From Pseudomonadota bacterium (GTDB lineage Bacteria > Desulfobacterota > Desulfobulbia > Desulfobulbales > SURF-16), in the NCBI GenBank assembly GCA_030597865.1, contig JAUVQZ010000095.1, positions 1 to 10,367 on the forward strand: a DNA stretch of 10,367 nucleotides, given 5' to 3'. Positions 1 through 6,336 of this stretch are shown here, piece after piece (the stretch's first letter is position 1; the number at the start of each line of letters is the position of its first letter). Under the pieces are notes generated by a model, which saw only the letters and a list, made by a program, of their open reading frames with translations, was not told where the DNA came from and made no database searches. Both the position numbers and the translations under genes were made by a program.

Positions 1-1154
1 TCTCCCGCATCAAGATCCTCGGCAAGATGGATATTGCTGAACGCCGTTTGCCCCAGGATGGCCGGATCACCGTCAAATCCGGCATCCGCTTGGTGGATAT
101 CAGGGTCTCCACCATGCCCACCATCAACGGCGAAAAGGTGGTAATGCGCATCCTTGACCGTAACGCCTCCATCAAGAGGCTCGATGAGCTTGGCGTGCTC
201 GAAGAGGATCTTGATAAGATTCTTACCCTTACCAAGCGGCCCCAGGGCATTATCATCGCCACCGGTCCCACCGGCAGTGGCAAGACCACCATGCTCTACT
301 CAATTCTGAGCACCATGCTCGACACGAGCCGCAACTTTCAGACCATTGAGGATCCGGTGGAATATTTTCTGGAAGAGGCCAACCAGATATACATCCGTGA
401 AAAGACCGGCCTCTCCTTCTCCTCGGTGTTACGGGCCACCATGCGCCAGGATCCTGATGTTATCCTGGTGGGCGAGATCAGGGATTTTGAGACTGCGGAT
501 GTGGCCTTTAAGGCCTCTCTCACCGGCCATATGGTCTTGACCACCCTCCATACCAAGAGCTCGGTGGCCTCCATTACCAGGCTCATTGACATGGGAGTCA
601 AGCCCTACCTCATCGCCTCGGCCCTGGAAGGCATTCTGGCCCAGAGGCTGGTTCGCCAGATATGCCCCAGGTGCCGGACAGGGGAGAGTGGTGACCCGGA
701 CATCCTTCACCTCCTCCACCTTGATCCCTCGACATTTGCTGAGGACAATTATCGAGGCCGCGGCTGTCGCCATTGCCTAGAGAGCGGCTTCCAGAGCCGC
801 ACAGGTATCTATGAGTTTCTGGTGATGAATGACGACTTCCGTCATTTTATCAGCAGCTCCTATAAGGAGGCAGAGCTCCTCAAAATGGCCAGGGATGGCG
901 GTATGTCCACCCTGCTTGAAGATGCTGTAAAAAAGGTGCGGAAGGGGATAACTACCCTGGAAGAGGTGTTACGGGTTATCGGGGCCCAGCCCCGCTTTGA
1001 GCGAACCTGTGAAAAATGCCAGAGCCGTGTTGAGGCAAACTTCCTGTTTTGTCCCTATTGCGGCGAGGTGAATCAGAAATTCTGCCGCAGCTGTAAATTC
1101 CCCCTGGAAGAATCGTGGACGGCCTGCCCGGCCTGTGGTCAGGCCCGAGACTAA
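1..1154 (+). CDS. GspE/PilB-type secretion/pilus assembly ATPase with C-terminal double zinc ribbon (5' partial)
   Basis: Hexameric cytoplasmic ATPase that powers type II secretion or type IV pilus assembly. The gene enters from the left edge: the frame is open from base 3, and the residues before the first ATG (base 27) already match the family (SRIKILGKMDIAERRLPQDG), so that ATG is internal. Counting from base 27, the sequence shows a Walker A motif GPTGSGKT at residues 80-87, an Asp box (TIEDPVEY) near 106-113, Walker B (ILVGEIRD) near 146-153, a His box (TGHMVLTTLHT) near 167-177, and the tetracysteine zinc site C213/C216/C247/C250. After the normal end of the family, at about residue 320, there is an extra tail with two zinc ribbons: C328/C331/C342/C345 and C353/C356/C367/C370. 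GspE and PilB cannot be separated without the N-terminus and neighbours. The stop codon overlaps that of the convergent HDOD gene. Confidence 0.93.
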   Translation, partial: SRIKILGKMDIAERRLPQDGRITVKSGIRLVDIRVSTMPTINGEKVVMRILDRNASIKRLDELGVLEEDLDKILTLTKRPQGIIIATGPTGSGKTTMLYSILSTMLDTSRNFQTIEDPVEYFLEEANQIYIREKTGLSFSSVLRATMRQDPDVILVGEIRDFETADVAFKASLTGHMVLTTLHTKSSVASITRLIDMGVKPYLIASALEGILAQRLVRQICPRCRTGESGDPDILHLLHLDPSTFAEDNYRGRGCRHCLESGFQSRTGIYEFLVMNDDFRHFISSSYKEAELLKMARDGGMSTLLEDAVKKVRKGITTLEEVLRVIGAQPRFERTCEKCQSRVEANFLFCPYCGEVNQKFCRSCKFPLEESWTACPACGQARD

Positions 1155-2011
1155 TTAGCTTCGAAACCCCAGCTTTCCACAAGTTCCCTATAATCATCCT
1201 TAATCTGCCGGACAACCTTGGCCAGACCCTTGCCGGAGATACCGAATGTCTCTAATTCCTGGGCCGTAACCTGCTCCTTGGCCGGATTACTGCTCCTGCC
1301 AAACCCCAGGGCCATGGAGATCTTATTTGCCACCAGGACCGCCTCTGCAAGGGGTGCGGCATCCGGGTCATCCTGCTCCTTGAGGGGAAAGGGCTTGTGA
1401 TGGCTCTTAACGGCAAAGACGTAGTTGTCCGGAAAATTCCAGACAGATGCCATGCGACCGCCGATCTTCTGATGGCTGAAACCAAACACCTCATCCTCAG
1501 CCGCCCCCTGGGACATCCCTTTATCCCGAATGAGCGCCATCATCCTGGCCAGCTCCTCCGGGAGCTTGTCGGCCATGGCAATCTTACCCACATCGTGGAT
1601 AATCCCACAGACAAAGGCCTGATCCGCCAGCTGCGGCGAGGCAGCCAACATCAGATTCCTGGCCGCCACCCCGCACCCCAGGCTGTGGAGCCACAGGCCC
1701 TGAAAATCAAACTGGGCCGGACCGGACTTAAAGACCTTATAGACCGAGACGGTGAGGGCCAGGCTCTGCACGGTATTAAGACCCAGCACAGTGACCGCCT
1801 TTTCCATGGTGGTGACCTGTCTCACCAGGCCGTAGTAGGCGGAGTTGGCCAGTTTGAGGAGTTTGGCGGTGAGGGAGGGGTCCTGATTGATCAGAGCGGC
1901 CAGGGACTTGGCCGTCAGCGACTCCTTCTTGACCTCGTCATTGATCTGCAGGGCCACCGTGGAGATGGTGGGCAGATCCTTTATTTTTTTTATCAGCTCG
2001 TTTGCTTCCAT
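1151..2011 (-). CDS. HDOD-domain signalling protein
   Basis: A 286-aa protein of the HDOD family, whose members are mostly regulatory output or scaffold proteins in bacterial signalling, often non-catalytic relatives of HD phosphohydrolases. The N-terminal part (LPTISTVALQINDEV near residues 13-27, then INQDPSLTAKLLKLANSAYYG near 41-61, with VTVLGLNTVQSLAL near 73-86) is the typical HDOD pattern. GIIHDVGKI near 136-144 carries an H139-D140 pair and SHHKP lies near 203-207. The protein ends soon after the domain and no GGDEF, EAL or receiver domain is attached. No membrane segment is seen. The start at 2011 follows only a weak ribosome binding site. A TATGAT-like -10 hexamer (complement of 2048-2053) lies upstream without a clear -35. 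The gene is convergent with the ATPase gene, so shared function cannot be claimed. Confidence 0.9.
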   Translation of the reverse strand: MEANELIKKIKDLPTISTVALQINDEVKKESLTAKSLAALINQDPSLTAKLLKLANSAYYGLVRQVTTMEKAVTVLGLNTVQSLALTVSVYKVFKSGPAQFDFQGLWLHSLGCGVAARNLMLAASPQLADQAFVCGIIHDVGKIAMADKLPEELARMMALIRDKGMSQGAAEDEVFGFSHQKIGGRMASVWNFPDNYVFAVKSHHKPFPLKEQDDPDAAPLAEAVLVANKISMALGFGRSSNPAKEQVTAQELETFGISGKGLAKVVRQIKDDYRELVESWGFEAN

Positions 2012-2297
2012 TCTACTGTCTGGACACTAATCAGGGGATGATTTTACATCATACCACCTGCCCCTCTCTTTTGATATTTTTTTATGCCGGCCCTGCCCTC
2101 CCGCCAAAAAACGGCCAGCCCTTTAGGTAAATCCGGTTGCCAGGCACCAATACCCTGCCTGCCGGTTCCTTCTTGCTTTGACTTACCACCACCTCCTCTC
2201 CTATACTTAACTGATAATGATCAGCAGAGGCCAGATAGCCTTGGTCTCTCAATTGCCATGGACAGAGCATGGCTCCAGCTGGGGAGAGTAGTTTGCG
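2012..2297. other. Divergent intergenic region between HDOD gene and histidine kinase gene
   Basis: This 286-base gap separates two divergent genes and should hold both promoters. The plus-strand promoter is given separately. Two inverted repeats are visible: ATGAT-TTTAC-ATCAT at 2038-2052, close to the HDOD start, and CAGGCA/TGCCTG around 2141-2162, upstream of the kinase promoter. Neither matches an operator I can name. I see no credible small gene. Confidence 0.4.
2178..2207 (+). promoter_or_regulatory. Candidate sigma-70 promoter for the sensor kinase
   Basis: TTGACT (2178-2183) and TATACT (2202-2207) are each one mismatch from the -35 and -10 consensus, with an 18-base spacer. A start near 2214 would give a leader of about 84 bases before the kinase ATG. 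This is a sequence match only. Confidence 0.5.
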
Positions 2298-4661
2298 ATG
2301 CAGAAAAATATGAGAGCCCTGATCATCATCTGGCCCCTGGCGGTGAGTATCTCCCTCCTCTGGGGCATCAGCCACCAAAGGCTTGACAAGGAGCAGGAAG
2401 GCGTCCAGGCGGCCCGTTCCTTCTTCCAACAGATCGTCCTGGACCGGGCCTGGAACGCCGGTCATGGAGGGATCTATGTGGTGGTGACCGAGGCGACCCA
2501 GCCCAACCCCCACCTCAAACATCCCCTGCGCGACCACACCACCACCGACGGCATCAGGCTGACCATGATCAACCCGGCCTTCATGACCCGCCAGATCTCC
2601 GAGATCGCCGCTGGCCAGGAGGGGGTGCAATTCCACATCACCAGCCTCAACCCCCTGCGGCCCGAAAACAGTCCCACGGAGTGGGAGAGGCGCTGGCTTG
2701 CCTCCTTTGCACAGGGGGCCACGGAGCAGACAGAGAGGGTGGGCGATACCCTGCGCTATATGGCCCCCCTCTTCGTCACCAAGAGTTGCCTGCCCTGCCA
2801 TGCTGAGCAGGGCTATCAGGAGGGTGATATCCGCGGCGGCATCAGTGTCTCCCTGCCCCTTCTCACCAACCATCATAACTTTATCTACCTCGGCGTCAGC
2901 CATGTCAGCGCCCTGATCCTGGGCCTGGGGATCATCATGTTCATCGGCGCCCAGATCAGCAGGGGCCAAGAGGAGCTCCATCACAGCGAGCAGATCCAGA
3001 TGGTTATCAACCGCCTCCTCCACCAGTCCATGGAGCACGATTCCCTCAACCACAGCCTTGCAGACTTTATCAAAAACCTCACCAGCCTCCCCCTCCTCGG
3101 CCTGGAGCCCAAAGGTGCCATCCTCCTCATTGATGAACAGCGGCCTGACACCCTGGTCCTCAGGGCCCAGCAGGGCCTGGATCCCGCCATAGTCGACATC
3201 TGCCGAGAGGTGCCCCTGGGCAGCTGCCTCTGCGGCCGAGCCGCGGCCACAGGTGAGCTGGTATTCAGCGATCACCTTGACAGCCGCCATGAAAACCACT
3301 TTGCCGGCATCCAGAACCATGGCCATTACTGCGTGCCCATCAAGAACCAGGATCAGAGAGTAGTGGGGATCTTCACCCTCTATGTCAAGAAGGGTAGCAG
3401 ACGCGATCACGGCGTGGAGGAGAGCCTGCTGGCCATGGCCAATGTCCTGGCCGTCACCATCGAGCGTAGACAGATGGAGGAGGCCCTGAAGGAAAACAAG
3501 CGCCTCATGGCCTCGGTTCTCGACTCCATCCAGGACGGCATCAGCGTTCTTGATCCGGACCTCACCATCCTCCATGTCAACCACACCATGAAGAGCTGGT
3601 ATGGGCACGCCCTGCCCCTGGAGGGCAAGAAATGCTATGCCGCCTACCATGGCAGAACCCAGCCCTGTACGGTGTGTCCCTCCCGCCGGGCCCTGCAGAG
3701 TGGCAGGATTGAGACGGAGGAGATTGCCCTGCGCAACGAGGAGGGGGAGGTATGCGGCAGCCTGGAGCTCTTCGCCTATCCCATGAAGGATGAGGGAGGA
3801 GAGGTCCACGGTGTTGTCGAGTATTTCCGCGATATCACCGCCCGCAAGAAGGCCGAAGAGGAAAAGGCCGCCATGCAGGGCTTCCTCATCCAGCAGGAAA
3901 AGATGGCCTCGGTGGGCCTGTTGGCCGCGGGCGTGGCCCATGAGATCAATAATCCCATCGGCTTTATCAAGAGCAACCTCTCCACCCTGAGCAAGTACAC
4001 CGACAAGCTGCTGGAGTTCAGCAATGCCCAGGCCGAGACCCTGGCCTCCCTCCAGGCCGATGGGGAGCTCAAGACCCTGCGCAGGAAACTCAAGATTGAC
4101 TTTATCATGGACGACACCGGTGATCTGCTGGCCGAGTCAGTGGACGGCATCAACCGGATCAAGGATATCGTCCAGAACCTCAAGAGCTTCTCCCGGGTGG
4201 ATGAGGCCCACGTGAAGATGGCGGATATCAATAACTGCCTGGAATCCACCCTGAAGATCATCTGGAATGAGCTGAAGTATAAGGTGAGGATACAAAAGGA
4301 GTACGGTGACCTGCCCCCCACCCGGTGCTACCCGCAACAGCTCAACCAGGTCTTCATGAACCTCATCCTTAATGGCGCCCATGCCATTGGCAAGCAGGGG
4401 GAGATAGGGATCCGGACCTGGCAGGAGGAGGACTCCATCCTCATCGCCATCAGCGACACGGGCAGCGGCATTGCCCCGGACAAGATCACCAAGATATTCG
4501 AGCCCTTCTTTACCACCAAGGAGGCGGGCAAGGGCACTGGCCTGGGCCTCAGCATCTCCTACGACATCATCAAGAGACATGGGGGCGAGATCACGGTGGA
4601 GAGCGACGAGGGCCGAGGCACCACCTTTACGGTCAGGCTGCCCATTGTTGACGAGGCCTGA
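2298..4661 (+). CDS. Membrane sensor histidine kinase with periplasmic c-type heme (DUF3365-like) domain, GAF, PAS, HisKA, HATPase
   Basis: A 787-aa hybrid-free sensor kinase. TM1 lies at about residues 5-23 and TM2 at about 196-218, enclosing a periplasmic sensor. That sensor has the DUF3365/Tll0287-like pattern (SLNPLRPENSPTEWE near 116-130, YMAPLFVTKSCLPCH 154-168, RGGISVSLP near 179-187), including one CxxCH heme-attachment site at C164-H168. A cytoplasmic GAF domain follows (about 245-391; cysteines C302, C310, C312). The PAS domain (about 400-516) contains a Cys cluster C446...C457-x2-C460 common in sulfate-reducer PAS sensors. HisKA has phospho-acceptor H548 (AHEINNP), and HATPase has the N box (683-697), G1 DTGSGI (720-725), F box FEPFFTT (734-740) and G2 GKGTGLGL (744-751). 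The family is thought to sense redox state or small ligands at the heme; the ligand here is unknown. A GGGGAGAG sequence at 2281-2288 is a plausible ribosome binding site. No partner response regulator is adjacent. Confidence 0.93.
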   Translation: MQKNMRALIIIWPLAVSISLLWGISHQRLDKEQEGVQAARSFFQQIVLDRAWNAGHGGIYVVVTEATQPNPHLKHPLRDHTTTDGIRLTMINPAFMTRQISEIAAGQEGVQFHITSLNPLRPENSPTEWERRWLASFAQGATEQTERVGDTLRYMAPLFVTKSCLPCHAEQGYQEGDIRGGISVSLPLLTNHHNFIYLGVSHVSALILGLGIIMFIGAQISRGQEELHHSEQIQMVINRLLHQSMEHDSLNHSLADFIKNLTSLPLLGLEPKGAILLIDEQRPDTLVLRAQQGLDPAIVDICREVPLGSCLCGRAAATGELVFSDHLDSRHENHFAGIQNHGHYCVPIKNQDQRVVGIFTLYVKKGSRRDHGVEESLLAMANVLAVTIERRQMEEALKENKRLMASVLDSIQDGISVLDPDLTILHVNHTMKSWYGHALPLEGKKCYAAYHGRTQPCTVCPSRRALQSGRIETEEIALRNEEGEVCGSLELFAYPMKDEGGEVHGVVEYFRDITARKKAEEEKAAMQGFLIQQEKMASVGLLAAGVAHEINNPIGFIKSNLSTLSKYTDKLLEFSNAQAETLASLQADGELKTLRRKLKIDFIMDDTGDLLAESVDGINRIKDIVQNLKSFSRVDEAHVKMADINNCLESTLKIIWNELKYKVRIQKEYGDLPPTRCYPQQLNQVFMNLILNGAHAIGKQGEIGIRTWQEEDSILIAISDTGSGIAPDKITKIFEPFFTTKEAGKGTGLGLSISYDIIKRHGGEITVESDEGRGTTFTVRLPIVDEA

Positions 4662-4795
4662 GTCCGCCGCTGCCGTTCTGCTGTCCTTCCATTGCCAGCC
4701 AGCCTGAGCCTCTGTGCCCAGCTCCCAGCCATGCGCCCCAGCCGCGCCAACCACTCTGCCCCCCCACCTTCATCATCCTTCTTCCCCACCCCATG

Positions 4796-4962
4796 TGTGG
4801 CACGACCTGTGGCAGCAACACAATGTGTTGCATGATTTTGCCACATAATGTGTTGCGCAGAAAATGACCCCCCAAAGGGCTGAGCGCGGCACACCTGTGG
4901 CACAGCGCAGATTAACACCTTGTATTTCCGACACTTTAAGAAATAAAACAAAACTTGTGGCA
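4796..4962. repeat. Cluster of TGTGGCA/TGTTGCA motifs and nested palindromes (putative regulator-binding array)
   Basis: TGTGGCA occurs at 4796-4802, 4808-4814, 4896-4902 and 4956-4962, and in inverted form (TGCCACA) at 4839-4845. The related TGTTGCA is at 4826-4832. A perfect 17-bp palindrome GCAACACAATGTGTTGC spans 4815-4831. The 10-mer AATGTGTTGC is directly repeated at 4822-4831 and 4847-4856. TGTTGCA-N6-TGCCACA (4826-4845) forms a near-dyad. The array lies upstream of a sigma-54 promoter match, which suggests enhancer-binding-protein sites. The regulator is unknown. Confidence 0.55.
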
Positions 4963-4966
4963 CGGC

Positions 4967-4982
4967 TGGCATGGCCTATGCT
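4967..4982 (+). promoter_or_regulatory. Candidate sigma-54 (-24/-12) promoter
   Basis: TGGCATGGCCTATGCT matches the sigma-54 consensus TGGCACG-N4-TTGCW at 10 of 12 defined positions and keeps the required GG-N10-GC spacing. It would start transcription near 4993, about 60 bases before the first small membrane protein gene. The upstream repeat cluster fits the enhancer requirement of sigma-54 promoters. Confidence 0.5.
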
Positions 4983-5052
4983 CTTTAAACTTGTCAACAG
5001 GACATAAAAACGAAAAGACAACATACAAAAAAACCAGATAAGGAGAACGGCC

Positions 5053-5265
5053 ATGAAAGAGACTACCAAAATCCAAACCCAGGCAACCACCACCCACAAC
5101 ACCAATGAAGACATCACCCAAGCCTCCAAGGCCGGAATCGTAATGGCAACCACCATGGCCGGGCTTGTCGGCGCCTGGGGGGTCGCCTGTATGGTTGGCG
5201 CCATGATGACCCAAGGTATCGGCGGCATCGTCACCGGCTACATCTCAGCCATCACCGGCATGTAA
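5053..5265 (+). CDS. Small Gly/Ala/Met-rich membrane protein, unknown function (70 aa)
   Basis: I do not recognise this protein. The first 26 residues are polar and rich in Thr, Gln and Asn. The rest is hydrophobic and rich in Gly, Ala and Met, consistent with two closely spaced membrane helices (about 27-49 and 53-68). There is one cysteine (C46) and seven methionines. The start is well supported by AAGGAG at 5040-5045, seven bases before the ATG. The gene sits 58 bases ahead of a second small membrane protein gene with the same style of ribosome binding site, and no terminator lies between them, so they probably form one transcription unit from the sigma-54-like promoter. The helix-Gly-Met composition would suit a small subunit or oligomeric membrane component, but that is only inference. 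Confidence 0.8.
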   Translation: MKETTKIQTQATTTHNTNEDITQASKAGIVMATTMAGLVGAWGVACMVGAMMTQGIGGIVTGYISAITGM

Positions 5266-5323
5266 CAGTAGATAAACAAACTGAACCCACAAAGTATAAA
5301 CGAACCAATATAAGGAGCACACC

Positions 5324-5635
5324 ATGGACAACGCACAGAAAAAAACCGGCATCTTCTTCGGAATCGTTACCGGCTTAGCAGGTGCCTTCGGCATCTGGGC
5401 CATCATGGCCTTTGTCACCGGTCTTTCCTCGGTAAACTTTCAGGTGGGCGAGATGGCCCGTCAGTTTCTTGTCGCCACCGGCAATTTAGGCGAGTATGAG
5501 ACCCTGGTTGACTTCTACACCCACATCAAGGGCGTTGAATACCTGATGGCCGGCGCCTTCTTCGTGGCCTTTCCTGTCTTCTTCAAGTATATCGACAAGG
5601 CCGAGGTCGGCAAGCGCGCCAAGGTAGAGGCATAA
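5324..5635 (+). CDS. Small two-helix membrane protein, unknown function (103 aa)
   Basis: I do not recognise this protein. It has a hydrophobic first segment at about residues 9-33 (rich in Gly, Phe and Ala). A middle stretch of about 35 residues follows, with mixed charge (FQVGEMARQFLVATGNLGEYE), likely exposed or amphipathic. A second hydrophobic segment lies at about 73-89, and the tail is short, basic and lysine-rich. There are no cysteines or heme motifs. AAGGAG at 5312-5317, six bases before the ATG, supports the start. The gene follows the 70-aa gene on the same strand and is followed by a hairpin and then a strong terminator. The pair may be two subunits of one membrane complex; this is inferred from adjacency and shared small membrane architecture. 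Confidence 0.82.
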   Translation: MDNAQKKTGIFFGIVTGLAGAFGIWAIMAFVTGLSSVNFQVGEMARQFLVATGNLGEYETLVDFYTHIKGVEYLMAGAFFVAFPVFFKYIDKAEVGKRAKVEA

Positions 5636-5673
5636 CCCAGCGAAACTGCAATTAATGACCGGACTCTGTTCAG

Positions 5674-5709
5674 TACCCCCTCGGAGGCTATCGTTTACCT
5701 GAGGGGGTA
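5674..5709 (+). other. Stem-loop downstream of the small membrane protein genes
   Basis: TACCCCCTC (5674-5682) and GAGGGGGTA (5701-5709) form a perfect 9-bp stem with an 18-base loop; G-U and G-C pairs can extend it inward by two. There is no T-tract after it, so it is not a classical intrinsic terminator. It may protect the 3' end of the transcript. Confidence 0.5.
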
Positions 5710-5827
5710 TAAGTGCCTTAACACCAGACCCAACTTTTTATTTCACACTGTTTTTTGCGTTTCTTACCATTTTTGACAAGAAAACAACTTCTAAGGCACT
5801 AAAAAGTACCCCTTCTCTTCTCTCCAC

Positions 5828-5868
5828 AAAAAAAGGCCGGGGCTCCCTAGGAGCCCCGGCCTTTTTTT
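5828..5868. terminator. Strong bidirectional intrinsic terminator
   Basis: A perfect 12-bp GC-rich stem (GGCCGGGGCTCC at 5835-5846, GGAGCCCCGGCC at 5850-5861) with a 3-base loop is flanked by A7 (5828-5834) and T7 (5862-5868). The T-tract on each strand makes it competent in both directions. It would end the small membrane protein unit on the plus strand and the hgc unit on the minus strand. Confidence 0.93.
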
Positions 5869-5928
5869 GTAGTTCATCACGGATACGAGGGGGGAGGTTA
5901 GAGGACACCGCGTTGCTGTTATTTATGG

Positions 5929-6034
5929 ATGGGCCGATGCCGTAGATTTATGTCTAAGCCCGATGCCCCCCAGGGCTCGATGGTGGCCTGAAAAGACAGG
6001 TAAGCCCATGGAGGCGAAGGGGAAAAATCCCGCC
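5929..6034. other. Region with nested inverted repeats (possible structured RNA)
   Basis: An outer pair ATGGGC (5929-5934)/GCCCAT (6004-6009) encloses three small hairpins: TAGA/TCTA (5943-5956), AGCCC/GGGCT (5957-5977) and CCTG/CAGG (5987-6000). A further hairpin, GGC(G)...CCCGCC (6013-6034), is followed on the plus strand by T6 at 6042-6047. The layout resembles a multi-branched RNA fold. Stems are short and no known RNA family is recognised, so chance is possible. Confidence 0.25.
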
Positions 6035-6045
6035 AAGATACTTTT

Positions 6046-6324
6046 TTAACAGCACTCCCCTTCCCGGCCTAGAAGTTCGTTGATGATGGCCCGCACGCAG
6101 CCCTCACCGGCCTCGACACGCAATGCCTGAACCGGGCAGTTACGGGCACAGGCGCTGCACTCCATGCAGTTATCACGGGCAACGATCCTCGCCTTGCCGT
6201 GATCCAGGGAAAAAACCTGGTGGGGACAGACCTCCTGGCAAATACCGCAACCGGTACAGAGCCCCTGATCAAGCTCCAGGGTGACCACATTGTCGATATA
6301 GCGAAAAAATCCCCCTCTCTTCAT
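6046..6324 (-). CDS. hgcB: HgcB, 2x[4Fe-4S] ferredoxin of mercury methylation
   Basis: A 92-aa ferredoxin partner of HgcA. In the known system it is thought to supply electrons that return the HgcA corrinoid to the reduced Co(I) state, and it may help deliver Hg(II). Two cluster motifs are visible: C23-x2-C26-x2-C29-x3-C33-P and C53-x2-C56-x2-C59-x3-C63-P; the second (CMECSACARNCP) is close to the HgcB signature CMECGAC, with Ser for Gly. Family-specific features are the extra cysteine after the clusters (C76, in EGCVRAII) and the C-terminal vicinal pair C91-C92 as the last two residues. The start has the strong ribosome binding site AGGAGGT (complement of 6329-6335), which overlaps the hgcA stop codon, so translation is probably coupled. 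Identification rests on these features plus the adjacent hgcA. Confidence 0.95.
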   Translation of the reverse strand: MKRGGFFRYIDNVVTLELDQGLCTGCGICQEVCPHQVFSLDHGKARIVARDNCMECSACARNCPVQALRVEAGEGCVRAIINELLGREGECC

Positions 6325-6336
6325 TGTGACCTCCTA
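6325..6336 (-). promoter_or_regulatory. hgcB ribosome binding site overlapping the hgcA stop codon
   Basis: On the minus strand TAGGAGGTCACA precedes the hgcB ATG. Its first three bases are the hgcA stop codon TAG, so the Shine-Dalgarno AGGAGGT shares two bases with the stop. This layout favours translational coupling and near-equal synthesis of the two proteins. Confidence 0.85.

Larger units (their letters stand above)
4662..5052. other. 391-base regulatory intergenic region with repeated TGTGGCA motifs
   Basis: No credible gene is seen here. The left 120 bases are pyrimidine-rich and unremarkable. From 4796 onward the region is dense in repeats and contains a sigma-54 promoter match (listed separately). 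No T-tract terminator is visible for the upstream kinase. Confidence 0.6.
5636..6045. other. 410-base intergenic region between convergent units
   Basis: Holds a GC-rich hairpin (5674-5709), a bidirectional terminator (5828-5868), and a stretch with nested inverted repeats (5929-6034); each is listed separately. The interval 5710-5825 shows nothing beyond AT-rich sequence. I found no open reading frame with a ribosome binding site on either strand. Confidence 0.6.

Noticed and set aside
1397..2041. Plus-strand open frame (214 codons) opposite the HDOD gene
   Set aside because: Antisense to a recognised HDOD protein, no ribosome binding site and no recognisable domain.
2084..2386. Plus-strand frame of 100 codons before and into the kinase gene
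   Set aside because: It spans the likely promoter and overlaps the kinase start in another frame; no ribosome binding site or domain.
2082..3941. Long minus-strand open frame (619 codons) opposite the histidine kinase
   Set aside because: It is antisense to a clearly recognisable kinase, has low-complexity Gly/Leu/Asp/His-rich content and no domain; typical of a shadow frame in GC-rich DNA.
4830..4846. Minus-strand sigma-54-like TGGCAAAATCATGCA
   Set aside because: GG to GC spacing is 9 instead of 10, and no minus-strand gene lies downstream to use it.
4956..4971. TGTGGCACGGCTGGCA as a sigma-54 promoter
   Set aside because: TGGCACG looks ideal for the -24 box, but the next GC is only 8 bases away, not 10; the overlapping site at 4967-4982 has correct spacing.
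4137..4972. Minus-strand frames over the kinase 3' end and the following gap
   Set aside because: Antisense to the HATPase domain, no recognisable protein features, and they run through the repeat cluster.
5870..6045. Known structured RNA (4.5S, 6S, tmRNA, common riboswitches)
   Set aside because: Compared by eye with remembered conserved cores; none matched, so only a generic structured region is listed.
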